A stretch of DNA of 64,000 bases from Gallionella straubiae (GTDB lineage: Bacteria > Pseudomonadota > Gammaproteobacteria > Burkholderiales > Gallionellaceae), in NCBI RefSeq assembly GCF_051257895.1, contig NZ_CP194331.1:2602174-2666173 (forward strand). Direction: 5' to 3'. Position 1 is the stretch's first letter, and each line of letters opens with the position of its first letter. Below, piece by piece: positions 6,789-15,710 of this stretch. The notes below the pieces were generated by a model. The model was not told where the DNA came from and did no database searches. It worked only from the letters and a program-made list of their open reading frames with translations. A program made the position numbers and the translations under genes.

Positions 6789-7903
6789 AGTTCGCCCATC
6801 GCCTGATCGGCATGCCGCGCATCAGCAGCTACGGCATCGTGGGTTTTCTGCTGGCGTCGGGGCAAGCCGGTTTTCTGCCAGAATCGGACGGCGGAATTAT
6901 CATGTTGCTGGCGAATATCGCTTTCAGCCTGATCCTGTTCGAGCTGGGCTACCGCATCAACCTGCGCTGGCTACGCACCAACCCGTGGCTCGGCATCACC
7001 AGCCTTGTTGAGGCCGGCGGCACCTTTGCCGCCGTATACGCCGTCGCGCAGTGGTTCGGCACACCCTTCATTCCATCCCTGCTGCTGTCCGCGCTTGCCA
7101 TGGCCACGTCTCCGGCGGCAGTGTTGCGGGTCGTCAACGAGCAGCGCAGCTCCGGGCAAGTGACCGAGCGGATATTGCATTTGTCCGCCTTCAATTGCGT
7201 GCTTGCCGTATTTGTTTTCAAGGTCGTCGTCGGGTTGTGGGTGTTCCAGAGCACTGGGGATGTTCTTCACGCGCTATGGAACAGTCTGGCCGTGCTGCTG
7301 GTATCCGCCGCCCTTGGCGGCCTCTTTGGCATAGCCGTCACTGGATTGCTGCGCAAGCTGGGCAATACCGGGCGCGATGCCACCGTTGCCTTCGCAATCG
7401 CGGTGATTATTCTTGTCGCCCTGACCCATACGCTCAAGTTTTCGCCGGTGCCGGCAGCCTTGGCCTTTGGCCTGATGGCGCGCCACCGGCGCATTGTCCT
7501 CAGCCAGGCGCAACAGAATTTCGGCGCGCTGGGAAATCTGCTGACCGTGCTGCTGTTCGTATTCATGGCGGCCACACTGGAGTGGACGATGGTGATGTCC
7601 GGCGCGGGCCTTGCCTTGGCGCTGGTGGCCGTCCGTTTTGCGGCAAAGACACTGGGCGTCGTCGCCTTTGCCCACGTCAGCGGCATCACCCGGCGCAAGG
7701 GGCTGCTGACGGGGATGGCGCTCACGCCGTTGTCGGCATTTGCGATCTTGCTGCTGGAACAGACCCGCCATTTGGGGATAGGCCTCGTGGATCAAGTGGC
7801 GGCATTGGCGGCCACCACGCTGCTGCTGGAGGTGATCGGCCCCATCGTCACGCAGTGGGCATTATCCCTGGCCAAAGAAGTTCCGGATAATAAGGGGAAC
7901 TGA
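6716..7903 (+). CDS. Kef/CPA2-type cation:proton antiporter
   Basis: A 395-residue integral membrane protein with about a dozen hydrophobic segments. Features of the Na+/H+ exchanger fold are visible: GYGIVGFLLASG-like helix 2 region (SSYGIVGFLLASGQAGFLP), the FSLILFELGYRINL segment, and MATSPAAVLRVVNEQ, which corresponds to the ion-site helix. It ends without a TrkA-N domain, so it is a membrane-only form, unlike the antiporter at 9204. It probably exchanges K+ or Na+ for H+ in the inner membrane. The next gene begins two bases after its stop, so the two form an operon. Confidence 0.8.
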   Translation: MPGLLPIPPDLAWPFALALAWIAGEFAHRLIGMPRISSYGIVGFLLASGQAGFLPESDGGIIMLLANIAFSLILFELGYRINLRWLRTNPWLGITSLVEAGGTFAAVYAVAQWFGTPFIPSLLLSALAMATSPAAVLRVVNEQRSSGQVTERILHLSAFNCVLAVFVFKVVVGLWVFQSTGDVLHALWNSLAVLLVSAALGGLFGIAVTGLLRKLGNTGRDATVAFAIAVIILVALTHTLKFSPVPAALAFGLMARHRRIVLSQAQQNFGALGNLLTVLLFVFMAATLEWTMVMSGAGLALALVAVRFAAKTLGVVAFAHVSGITRRKGLLTGMALTPLSAFAILLLEQTRHLGIGLVDQVAALAATTLLLEVIGPIVTQWALSLAKEVPDNKGN

Positions 7904-7905
7904 AT

Positions 7906-9063
7906 ATGCCGCTTGAATCTTTCAAGACTTCGCAGTCGCTGACGCTGGGAGTCGAACTGGAACTCCAGCTCATCAATCTTACCGATTTCGACCTGTCGGC
8001 CGCTTGCCCCGACATGCTGCACTTGCTGAGGCGCTCGGCCTTTCCGGGTAACGTCACCCCGGAAATCACCGACAGCATGATCGAGATTGCCACCGACGTG
8101 CACACGGGCCACGATGGCCTCCTGAACCAATTGCAGAGCATCCGCGACACCCTGGTGCGCGCGGGGGATCGTCTTAATGTCGGTGTTTGCGGCGGCGGCA
8201 CCCACCCCTTCCAGCGATGGTTCGAGCGCAGGATATTTCCCAAGCCGCGCTTCAAGGAGGTGTCGGCACTGTATGGATACCTCGCCAAACAATTCACCGT
8301 GTTCGGCCAGCATGTGCATATCGGGTGCAGCTCCGGCGACGAGGCGCTTTTCCTGCTGCACGCGCTGAACCGCTACGTGCCGCACTTCATCGCCCTGTCC
8401 GCATCGTCCCCCTATTTTCAGGGAGGAGATACGCTATTCAATTCAGCGCGGTTGAATTCCGTATTCGCTTTCCCGCTAAGCGGGAGGGCGCCATTTATAT
8501 TGCGCTGGGCAGAATTCGAGCGCGACTACTTCGCCAAAATGGAACACACGGGCGTGGTCAGGAGCATGAAGGATTTCTATTGGGACATCCGGCCCAAGCC
8601 GGAATACGGCACCATCGAACTCCGGGTCTGCGACACTCCGCTGACAGTGGAGAGGGCGGCAGCACTGGCCTGCTACCTGCAGGCGCTCTGCCGGCATCTG
8701 CTGACGCGGGCCGAGGCGCCGCCCGCCGAAGACGATTACCTCGTCTATAACTACAACCGCTTCCAGGCATGCCGCTTCGGGCTCGACGGTTCGCTGGTGC
8801 ATCCCAAATCGCATGAAACCCTGTCGTTGCGCGAGGACATACTGGCCACCCTGCGCCATATCGAGCCGCACGCCGAGGCGCTTGGAGGCCTTGCGGCGAT
8901 GGAATGCCTTGGTGCAATCGCCCATGAAGGCAACGATGCATGTTATCTACGCCAGCAACATGCCGGCAGCGGTAGCCTGGAAGGCGTGGTCGATGCCGCA
9001 TTAGGCCGCTTCCGCGCGGCTCCCGATAAAACTCCGGCGAGTGGTTTACCTGTGCATCCATAG
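7906..9063 (+). CDS. YbdK-type carboxylate-amine ligase (GCS2 family)
   Basis: A 385-residue protein of the glutamate-cysteine ligase 2 family. The early motif LGVELELQLIN (near residue 14) holds the acidic metal ligands, followed by GGGTHPF, QHVHIGCSSGDEAL and the late IELRVCDTPLT. Family members join glutamate to an amine weakly in vitro; the physiological product is mostly unknown. The start is two bases after the antiporter stop, with AAGGGGAAC upstream. Co-transcription with a Kef-type antiporter is suggestive, because Kef systems are gated by glutathione or related gamma-glutamyl thiols. Confidence 0.85.
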   Translation: MPLESFKTSQSLTLGVELELQLINLTDFDLSAACPDMLHLLRRSAFPGNVTPEITDSMIEIATDVHTGHDGLLNQLQSIRDTLVRAGDRLNVGVCGGGTHPFQRWFERRIFPKPRFKEVSALYGYLAKQFTVFGQHVHIGCSSGDEALFLLHALNRYVPHFIALSASSPYFQGGDTLFNSARLNSVFAFPLSGRAPFILRWAEFERDYFAKMEHTGVVRSMKDFYWDIRPKPEYGTIELRVCDTPLTVERAAALACYLQALCRHLLTRAEAPPAEDDYLVYNYNRFQACRFGLDGSLVHPKSHETLSLREDILATLRHIEPHAEALGGLAAMECLGAIAHEGNDACYLRQQHAGSGSLEGVVDAALGRFRAAPDKTPASGLPVHP

Positions 9064-9203
9064 GCCGGCGCCTCGAATGAAAGCGCTGGAGGCCCTCGCA
9101 TGGGGGGCATGGTAGACTCAAGGCCAGAGCAGCAAACATCGCAAGCATGCCCCTTGTGGAAATTGCAGACGACAATCCAGAATAATCCGGAAAAACTGAC
9201 CAA

Positions 9204-10913
9204 ATGCCTCATGACATCAGCCTGATTACGACAATTGCCGCAGCCCTGGGGCTGGCCATGATTCTTGGCTTTGCCGCATCGCGCCTGCGCATGCCGCCGC
9301 TGATCGGCTACCTGCTTGCCGGCATCGTCATCGGCCCGGCCACGCCGGGGTTCGTCGCGGACATCGAGCTTTCCCGCCAACTCGCCGAAATCGGCGTGAT
9401 CCTGCTCATGTTCGGCGTCGGCCTGCATTTCTCGCTCGACGACCTGCTTTCGGTGCGGCGCATCGCGGTGCCGGGCGCGCTGGTTCAGATCATGGCGGCG
9501 ACGATGCTGGGCATGGTTACGGCAATATACTGGGGATGGAGCATCGGCGCGGCGCTGGTGTTCGGCCTCTCCCTGTCGTGCGCCAGCACGGTCGTGCTGC
9601 TGCGCGCGCTGGAGGCGCGGCGCGTGCTTGAATCGATCAACGGCCGCATCGCGGTAGGCTGGCTGATCGTCGAGGACCTCGCGATGGTGCTGGTGCTGGT
9701 GTTGCTGCCCCCTTTTGCGGGATTGCTCGGGGAGGGCGGAGCGCCTGTCTCCGCAGAATCGTTCGGCGACCTGCTGGCGCCGCTCGGCGTCACGCTCGCC
9801 AAGGTGGCCGCGTTTATCGCACTGATGCTGATTATCGGGCGCCGCCTGTTTCCCTGGCTGCTGTGGCAGGTGACGCGCACCGGCTCGCGCGAACTGTTCT
9901 CGCTATGCGTGATCGCGGCTGCGCTGGGTGTGGCCTACGGCTCGGCCAGACTGTTCGGCGTGTCGTTCGCGCTGGGTGCGTTCTTCGCCGGCATGATGAT
10001 GCGCGAGTCGGAGTTCAGCCACCGTGCCGCAGACGAGTCGCTGCCGCTGCGCGACGCGTTCTCGGTGCTGTTCTTCGTCTCGGTCGGCATGTTGTTCGAA
10101 CCCATGGTGCTCGTCGAGCAGCCCGCGAAGGTGCTCGCGGTCACCGCCATCATCATGATCGGCAAGACCCTCGCCGCCATCGCGCTGGTGCTGGCCTTCC
10201 GCTACCCGCTCAACACCGCGCTGACGGTCGGCGCAAGCCTCGCCCAGATCGGCGAGTTCTCGTTCATTCTCGCCGGAATGGGGATGTCCCTAGGGCTGTT
10301 GCCGCAGCAGGGCTACAGCCTGATTCTCGCGGGGGCGCTGGTCTCGATTGCGCTCAATCCGCTGGCCTTCGCCGCCGTCGCGCCGTTTCAGAAGTGGCTG
10401 CGCGCCCGTTCCGAATTGGCGCGCAGGCTCGAACTGCGCGACGATCCGCTGGCGCAGCTGCCGATGTCGGTCGATCAGGCGCTGCTGAGCGGCCAAGTGG
10501 TGCTCGTCGGCTACGGCCGGGTCGGGCGCCGCATCGCCGATGCGCTCGCGGAGCGGGGCATCCCGTTCGTCGTCGCCGAGCAGAACCGCGAACTGGTGGA
10601 GAAATTGCGCGCACGGCATATTCCCGCCGTGTCGGGTGATGCCTCCGACCCGGCAGTGCTGATCCAGGCGCATATCGCACGGGCCAGCATGCTGGTCATT
10701 GCCACGCCGGACACGTTCAACGTGCGCAAGATGGTCGAGATCGCGCGCACGCTCAACCCGGCCATCGAGGTGGTGTTGCGCACCCACAGCGATGAGGAAG
10801 CGGCGCTGCTGCAAAAGGAAGGGGTCGGCAAGGTGTTCATGGGCGAACACGAGCTGGCGCAGGGCATGGCGCGGCATGTGCTCGCGACGATGGAGCGGCC
10901 GCCCAATGGCTGA
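9204..10913 (+). CDS. YbaL/KefB-type K+(monovalent cation):proton antiporter with TrkA-N domain
   Basis: A 569-residue CPA2 antiporter. The N-terminal 385 or so residues form the exchanger domain (FAASRLRMPPLIGYLLAGIVIGP, LLMFGVGLHFSLDDLL, SCASTVVLLRALE). The C-terminus carries a nucleotide-binding TrkA-N/RCK domain from about residue 430 (VVLVGYGRVGRRIADALAERG, with the GxGxxG motif and the downstream GDASD). The domain lets NAD(H) or similar ligands gate transport. The last eight bases overlap the start of the P-type ATPase gene, so the two are probably translated together. Confidence 0.9.
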   Translation: MPHDISLITTIAAALGLAMILGFAASRLRMPPLIGYLLAGIVIGPATPGFVADIELSRQLAEIGVILLMFGVGLHFSLDDLLSVRRIAVPGALVQIMAATMLGMVTAIYWGWSIGAALVFGLSLSCASTVVLLRALEARRVLESINGRIAVGWLIVEDLAMVLVLVLLPPFAGLLGEGGAPVSAESFGDLLAPLGVTLAKVAAFIALMLIIGRRLFPWLLWQVTRTGSRELFSLCVIAAALGVAYGSARLFGVSFALGAFFAGMMMRESEFSHRAADESLPLRDAFSVLFFVSVGMLFEPMVLVEQPAKVLAVTAIIMIGKTLAAIALVLAFRYPLNTALTVGASLAQIGEFSFILAGMGMSLGLLPQQGYSLILAGALVSIALNPLAFAAVAPFQKWLRARSELARRLELRDDPLAQLPMSVDQALLSGQVVLVGYGRVGRRIADALAERGIPFVVAEQNRELVEKLRARHIPAVSGDASDPAVLIQAHIARASMLVIATPDTFNVRKMVEIARTLNPAIEVVLRTHSDEEAALLQKEGVGKVFMGEHELAQGMARHVLATMERPPNG

Positions 10914-13650
10914 AGGCGGACATCCTCATGGCGATGCGCCTGACTGGCATACCCTGGATATCGACTGCGTCGCCGAAAAACTGCGTACGGATCATCATGG
11001 CCTGACCGACGAGGAAGCCGCACGGCGTCTGGCGCGCTACGGGTCGAACCGGCTGTCCTCCCCTCCAAGAAAGCCTGCCTGGCTGCGTTTCGTCCGCCAG
11101 TTCCACAATGTCCTGATCTACGTGATGCTGGCCGCCGCTGCCATCACGATCCTGCTGGGCCACCTGATCGACACGGCGGTACTGCTGTTCGCCGTGATCG
11201 TCAATGCCTGTATCGGGTTTATCCAGGAGGGCAAGGCGGAGCAGGCCATCGACGCGATCCGCAACATGCTCTCACCGCGCGCTGCGGTGTTGCGCGACGG
11301 CGAGCGCATCGACATCGACGCCGGATTGCTGGTGCCGGGCGATGTGGTGATGCTCGCCTCCGGCGACAAGGTGCCCGCCGACTTGCGCCTGATTACAGAG
11401 AAGGGGGTGCGCGTCAACGAAGCCATCCTGACGGGTGAATCCGAGGTGGTGGAGAAATCGCTGGCGCCCGTCGCGGCCGATGCGCCGCTGGGTGACCGCG
11501 CCTGCATGCTCTATTCGGGCACGCTGATTGCCTCCGGGCAGGCGAGCGGAATCGTCGTGGCAACCGGGACCGCCACCGAGATCGGGCGCATCGGTGCGCT
11601 GCTCGAGCAGGTGCATGAAGTTACCACGCCGTTGTTGTGCCAGATCGCCACTTTCGGCCGCTGGCTCGCGCTGGTGATTTTGCTGCTGGCCGCCGCCACC
11701 TTCGCCGTGGGCATCCTGTGGCGCGGCTACCTTCCGGGCGAGATGTTCATGATGGTGGTCGCGCTCGCGGCATCGGCGATTCCCGAAGGGCTGCCCGCGA
11801 TCATGACCATCACGCTGGCGCTCGGCGTGCGGCGCATGGCCGGACACCATGCCATCATCCGGCACCTGCCCGCCGTGGAGACGCTCGGCTCGGTGACAGT
11901 CATCTGCTCCGACAAGACCGGCACGCTGACCCGCAACGAAATGACGGTGCAGCGCGTGGTCACCGCAAACCGCGTGTTCGAGGTCAGCGGCGCGGGCTAT
12001 GCACCCGAGGGCGCGTTCCATCTTTCCGGGATGGCAGTGCCAGTCGATGATTGTCCGGAGCTGCCGCAGATCGCGCGCGCCGCTGTGCTTTGCAACGACG
12101 CCCGGCTGGGCCGGCGCGGCGACGCATGGAAGCTGCACGGCGACCCGACCGAGGGCGCGCTGCTCTCCCTCGCGATCAAGGCCGGGCTCGACCCGGCGGC
12201 GGAGCGGGGGAGCCTGCCGCGCTCCGATGCCATTCCGTTCGAATCCCAACATCGCCTGATGGCGACGCTGCATCACGACCATGAAGGCCGGGGATTCATC
12301 TATGTCAAGGGCGCACCGGAGCGCATCCTCGAGATGTGTGACTGGGAGATGCGCGACTGGCAGGGGACGGAGGCGGAGTGGGCGGTTGATGACGGCTATT
12401 GGCACCGCCAGGTGCAGGCGTGCGCGGCAGACGGGCTGCGCGTGCTGGCGATTGCCATGAGGCGCGTCGATGAATCCCAGCGTGAGGTGCATTTTTCGGA
12501 TTTAAAAGGCGGCTTTACCCTGCTCGCGCTGACCGGCCTCATCGATCCCCCGCGGCAGGAGGCGATCGAGGCCGTGGCGGCGTGCGCCGCCGCCGGCATC
12601 CGGGTCAAGATGATCACCGGCGATCATGCCGATACGGCGCGCGCCATCGGCGCGCAACTGGGCATCGGCCTGAACGGGCGGGTGCTGACTGGCGACGAGA
12701 TCGAGCTTATGGATGACGGGCAGTTGCGTCGCGCGGCATCCGATACCGATGTATTCGCGCGCGCCAGCCCGGAGCACAAGCTGCGCCTGGTGGAGGCCTT
12801 GCAGGCGGCGGGGCAGGTGGTTGCGATGACCGGCGACGGCGTCAACGACGCCCCGGCGCTGAAGCGCGCGGATGTCGGCATCGCGATGGGGCTGAAGGGC
12901 ACCGAGGCGGCCAAGGAGGCGGCGGACATGGTGCTGGCCGACGACAACTTCGCCACCATCGGCAACGCGGTTCGCGAGGGTCGGGGCATCTACGACAACA
13001 TCCAGAAATTCATCCTGTTCATGCTGCCGACCAACGGCGGCGAGGCGCTGGTGGTGATCGCCGCGATTCTGTTCGAGCTGGCGCTGCCGCTGACACCCGC
13101 GCAGGTGTTGTGGATCAATCTGGCCACCGTCAGCACGCTGGGGCTCGCGCTGGCCTTCGAGCACCCCGAGCACGACGTGATGCGCCGCCGTCCGCGCGAC
13201 CCGAGCGCGCCGCTGATTTCCTGGTTTTTCGCCTGGCGCGTGGTGATGGTTTCGGTATTGATGATGACGAGCGCGCTCGGCCTGTTCCTGTGGGAACTCG
13301 GACATGGCGCCAGCCTGGAAGCCGCGCGCACCATGGCGGTCAGCGCGATCGTGTTCGCCGAGATGTTCTACCTGCTCAACAGCCGCTACATCTTCCGTCC
13401 GGTGCTCTCGCTCGACGGGCTGCTCGGCAACCGCTACGTGCTGCTGGCTATCGCTGCCTGCGCGGCCCTGCAAGTTTCCTATGTTTACGCCGGACCGTTA
13501 CAGGCGGTGTTCGGCTCGACCCCCCTGGCGGTGGGCGAATGGCTGAAAGTGTTTTTTGCCGGTATGCTGGTCTTCGTATTTGCCGAGGTGGAAAAGGCGC
13601 TGATCGTGCATTCGAGGCGCAGGCGGCATCGCAGGCATGCCGGGGCCTGA
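10906..13650 (+). CDS. P2-type cation-transporting ATPase (Ca2+/PMR1-like)
   Basis: A 914-residue P-type ATPase. Order of parts: N-terminal cation ATPase domain (residues 15-75), TGES in the actuator domain (near 176), PEGLPA in M4, the phosphorylation site SDKTGTLTRNE (Asp near 336), KGAPERI in the nucleotide-binding domain, MTGDGVNDAPALKRADVGIAMG in the P domain, and a C-terminal six-helix block. The PEGLPA motif and lack of CPC exclude heavy-metal (P1B) pumps. M6 reads WINLATVSTLGLA, lacking the Asp of SERCA, so ion choice (Ca2+, Mn2+, Na+ or K+) is uncertain. ATG at 10906 overlaps the antiporter gene. Confidence 0.9.
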   Translation: MAEGGHPHGDAPDWHTLDIDCVAEKLRTDHHGLTDEEAARRLARYGSNRLSSPPRKPAWLRFVRQFHNVLIYVMLAAAAITILLGHLIDTAVLLFAVIVNACIGFIQEGKAEQAIDAIRNMLSPRAAVLRDGERIDIDAGLLVPGDVVMLASGDKVPADLRLITEKGVRVNEAILTGESEVVEKSLAPVAADAPLGDRACMLYSGTLIASGQASGIVVATGTATEIGRIGALLEQVHEVTTPLLCQIATFGRWLALVILLLAAATFAVGILWRGYLPGEMFMMVVALAASAIPEGLPAIMTITLALGVRRMAGHHAIIRHLPAVETLGSVTVICSDKTGTLTRNEMTVQRVVTANRVFEVSGAGYAPEGAFHLSGMAVPVDDCPELPQIARAAVLCNDARLGRRGDAWKLHGDPTEGALLSLAIKAGLDPAAERGSLPRSDAIPFESQHRLMATLHHDHEGRGFIYVKGAPERILEMCDWEMRDWQGTEAEWAVDDGYWHRQVQACAADGLRVLAIAMRRVDESQREVHFSDLKGGFTLLALTGLIDPPRQEAIEAVAACAAAGIRVKMITGDHADTARAIGAQLGIGLNGRVLTGDEIELMDDGQLRRAASDTDVFARASPEHKLRLVEALQAAGQVVAMTGDGVNDAPALKRADVGIAMGLKGTEAAKEAADMVLADDNFATIGNAVREGRGIYDNIQKFILFMLPTNGGEALVVIAAILFELALPLTPAQVLWINLATVSTLGLALAFEHPEHDVMRRRPRDPSAPLISWFFAWRVVMVSVLMMTSALGLFLWELGHGASLEAARTMAVSAIVFAEMFYLLNSRYIFRPVLSLDGLLGNRYVLLAIAACAALQVSYVYAGPLQAVFGSTPLAVGEWLKVFFAGMLVFVFAEVEKALIVHSRRRRHRRHAGA

Positions 13651-13684
13651 TAGTACATTTCATTGCTTTGTGAGGAGGAATACC

Positions 13685-14560
13685 ATGGACAACATCAAAC
13701 TGCTGGCCGCCACCGATTTTTCCGATGATGCCCGCCAGGCGGCCTTGCGTGCGGCTGACCTTGCCGCGCAATTGGGCGCGCAGCTCGAACTGCTGCACGT
13801 GATGAGCGGCACGTCGCTGAGTTCCCTGCGCGAACTGTTCAACCTGGGCAGCGAGGCGGATGCCAGGCTGCTCGACGACGCGCGGCGCATGCTGGGCGAG
13901 CTGGCCGAGGAGGTCGCCGAAAAAACCGGCTTTGCCGCGATACCGCGCGTGCAGACCGGGCATGTGGTGAACGAGATCATTTCGGCGGCCGACCAGGCGG
14001 ACATGCTGGTGCTGGGTGCGCGCGGCCTGAGTCCGCTGCGCGACGTGTTCCTCGGCACGACGGCCGAAAAGCTGCTGCACAAATGCAAACGCCCGGTGCT
14101 GGTGAGCAAGCGCCCGCCGCACGGCGCTTACCGGCGCGTCATCGTTCCGGTGGACCTGTCCCCGCATTCGGCCGCCGCGTTGCGCATGGCGGCATGGGTC
14201 GCGCCGCAGTCCTACATAACGATCATCCATGCCTTCGATGTGCCCTTCGAGGGCAAGCTCTGGCTGGCGGGAGTGGAAGACGCGGAAATACAGCATTATC
14301 GCGCGCTCGCACGGGAACGGGCGCAGGACAAGATCGAGGCGCTGATGCGGGGGCTGGGCGACTCCTCCTTGAGGTTGCACCAGATGGTCGAGCACGGCGA
14401 TGCGGCCCGCGTCATCCTCGAGCAGGAGGAAGAAATGAATCCCGACCTGATCGTCATCGGCAAGCGCGGCCAGTCGATCATGGAAGAGCTGCTGCTCGGA
14501 AGTGTGGCGCGGCATGTTTTATCCAACGCCCGGTGCGACGTGCTGGTGGTGAACGAATAA
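13685..14560 (+). CDS. Tandem-domain universal stress protein
   Basis: A 291-residue protein with two Usp domains (about 1-140 and 148-291). Both have the ATP-binding loop G-x2-G-x9-G-S/T: GARGLSPLRDVFLGTT and GKRGQSIMEELLLGS. Such proteins bind ATP and help cells endure starvation or envelope stress. GGAGGAATACC precedes the ATG at 13685. It follows the cation ATPase by 34 bases and is likely in its operon, consistent with a role under ion stress. Confidence 0.92.
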   Translation: MDNIKLLAATDFSDDARQAALRAADLAAQLGAQLELLHVMSGTSLSSLRELFNLGSEADARLLDDARRMLGELAEEVAEKTGFAAIPRVQTGHVVNEIISAADQADMLVLGARGLSPLRDVFLGTTAEKLLHKCKRPVLVSKRPPHGAYRRVIVPVDLSPHSAAALRMAAWVAPQSYITIIHAFDVPFEGKLWLAGVEDAEIQHYRALARERAQDKIEALMRGLGDSSLRLHQMVEHGDAARVILEQEEEMNPDLIVIGKRGQSIMEELLLGSVARHVLSNARCDVLVVNE

Positions 14561-14598
14561 ATAGGCAGGAGCGAAACCTGCAACCGCGGAGAATCGAC

Positions 14599-15102
14599 AT
14601 GAAATATACAAGCTCACATAAGCTGCCTCTTCTCATCGTTATGGCTGCAATGGTCTTTCAAAGCCATGCTGCATTTGCCGGAGACGAGAATCTATCCGCA
14701 GGGCAGACTCTTTATTTGCCGGTTTATTCGTATATCTGGCATGGAGACCGGGTCGTCAATAAGCGCTATCCATTGAAGACACCGGTTTCGGTCCTGGTGA
14801 GCATTCGTAACACTAACCTCAAGACACCGATCAGGCTGAATTCCGCGCGCTATTTCGATACCGGGGGCAAGCTGCTGAAACAGCTTGTGGCTTTGCCGGT
14901 AATGATCGAACCGCTGGGCACCCATGAGTTGTTTATCGAAAAACAGGAAACGCAGGGCGGGTCCGGTGCGAATCTCATCATCCAATGGGAAGCGGAAACC
15001 GCAGTCAATCCTCCAATCGTGGAAGCCGTACATGCAGAGATAAAGGGGCATTCCACCTTCACTTTCGTCACAAAAGCGCAACCCATAAGCGGAGAAAAAT
15101 AA
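14599..15102 (+). CDS. DUF3124-family exported protein
   Basis: A 167-residue protein with a signal peptide (about 1-27, ending QSHAAFAG). The mature part begins with the family pattern QTLYLPVYSYIWHGDR, followed by VSVLVSIRNTNL and a hydrophobic middle strand pattern. DUF3124 has no known function. The ATG at 14599 has GGAG ten bases upstream. It lies 38 bases after the universal stress protein and probably belongs to the same stress cluster. Confidence 0.75.
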   Translation: MKYTSSHKLPLLIVMAAMVFQSHAAFAGDENLSAGQTLYLPVYSYIWHGDRVVNKRYPLKTPVSVLVSIRNTNLKTPIRLNSARYFDTGGKLLKQLVALPVMIEPLGTHELFIEKQETQGGSGANLIIQWEAETAVNPPIVEAVHAEIKGHSTFTFVTKAQPISGEK

Positions 15103-15272
15103 CCGCTGAAGCATTCGCCATAACTGTGTTGTGTACCTTGCATTCATTTCGCTTCGCAAACTTTTCGTCCTGACTTCCAATGTGTTCGCAATCGGAAATA
15201 CGGCCTTCCCGGTATTCCGGTTTTCCCGCCGCTGCCCTAGGCTGCGACTGATCCGAAAGTGAAGGAGGCAAG

Positions 15273-15431
15273 ATGCGCAAGATTGGTCTGCAACAATGCC
15301 TGCTTGCCGGAACGCTGGCGCTGGGCGCTTCACCCGGCATATCCGCCGGGCAGGAGCCGAGCGCCATTGAGGAGGTTTTCGGAGTTACGCCGGGCCAGCG
15401 GCGCAACCACACCAAGGACGCCTGCGCGGTA
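15273..15431 (+). pseudogene. N-terminal fragment of a catalase-family peroxidase gene
   Basis: AAGGAGG sits upstream of ATG at 15273, which opens a signal peptide (MRKIGLQQCLLAGTLALGAS) and then EEVFGVTPGQRRNHTKDACAV. The latter matches the start of periplasmic catalase-related peroxidases (usually F-G-x-x-P-G-x-R-x-x-H-x-K-G). After about 53 residues the similarity ends and the frame runs, out of any family, across an antisense hrcA piece to a stop at 15525. The rest of the gene, including the haem ligand, is missing. Confidence 0.6.
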
Positions 15432-15463
15432 TGGCGCTGGAGTGCAGGCTTCTCGATGGAAGA

Positions 15464-15676
15464 CTGCTGCACATACGAACTGTCCAGCGGCTTGGTCACC
15501 AGCATGGTGTCGATGAACAGCCGGTAGGCCAGACCGGTCGGGATGCGCCCCGCCGAGGTGTGCGGGCTGCTGACGAGGCCGATGTCCTCGAGGTCGGCCA
15601 TCACGTTGCGGATGGTCGCCGGGCTGGCATCGAGGCCGGAATACTGCTGCAAGGCGCGCGAGCCGACCGGCTGGCC
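15464..15676 (-). pseudogene. hrcA: Internal fragment of hrcA (heat-shock repressor)
   Basis: On the minus strand, the frame reads GQPVGSRALQQYSGLDASP, then the helix-turn-helix segment ATIRNVMADLEDIGL and HTSAGRIPT...YRLFIDTML. This is the N-terminal DNA-binding domain of HrcA, roughly residues 25-95 of about 340. Neither the true start nor the remaining domains are present. It is joined head-on to the catalase scrap and bounded on its other side by a REP-type repeat. Confidence 0.8.
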
Positions 15677-15699
15677 TTCGACAAGCTCAGGCCGAGCGG
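15676..15699. repeat. Short REP-type repeat (CTTCGACAAG family)
   Basis: The sequence CTTCGACAAGCTCAGGCCGA with a following GCGG belongs to a dispersed repeat family. A second copy, inverted, lies in frame within purL at 23211-23235. Here it borders the hrcA fragment, where on the minus strand it encodes RPELVEG. Confidence 0.7.
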
Positions 15700-15710
15700 A
15701 ATACTTCAAG

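Noticed and set aside
11272..12492. Long minus-strand frame opposite the P-type ATPase
   Set aside because: Same mirror effect; the plus strand carries all ATPase motifs in one frame.
13110..13673. Plus-strand frame overlapping the end of the ATPase gene
   Set aside because: Arg/Ala-rich shadow in another frame; the ATPase frame continues to its stop at 13650.
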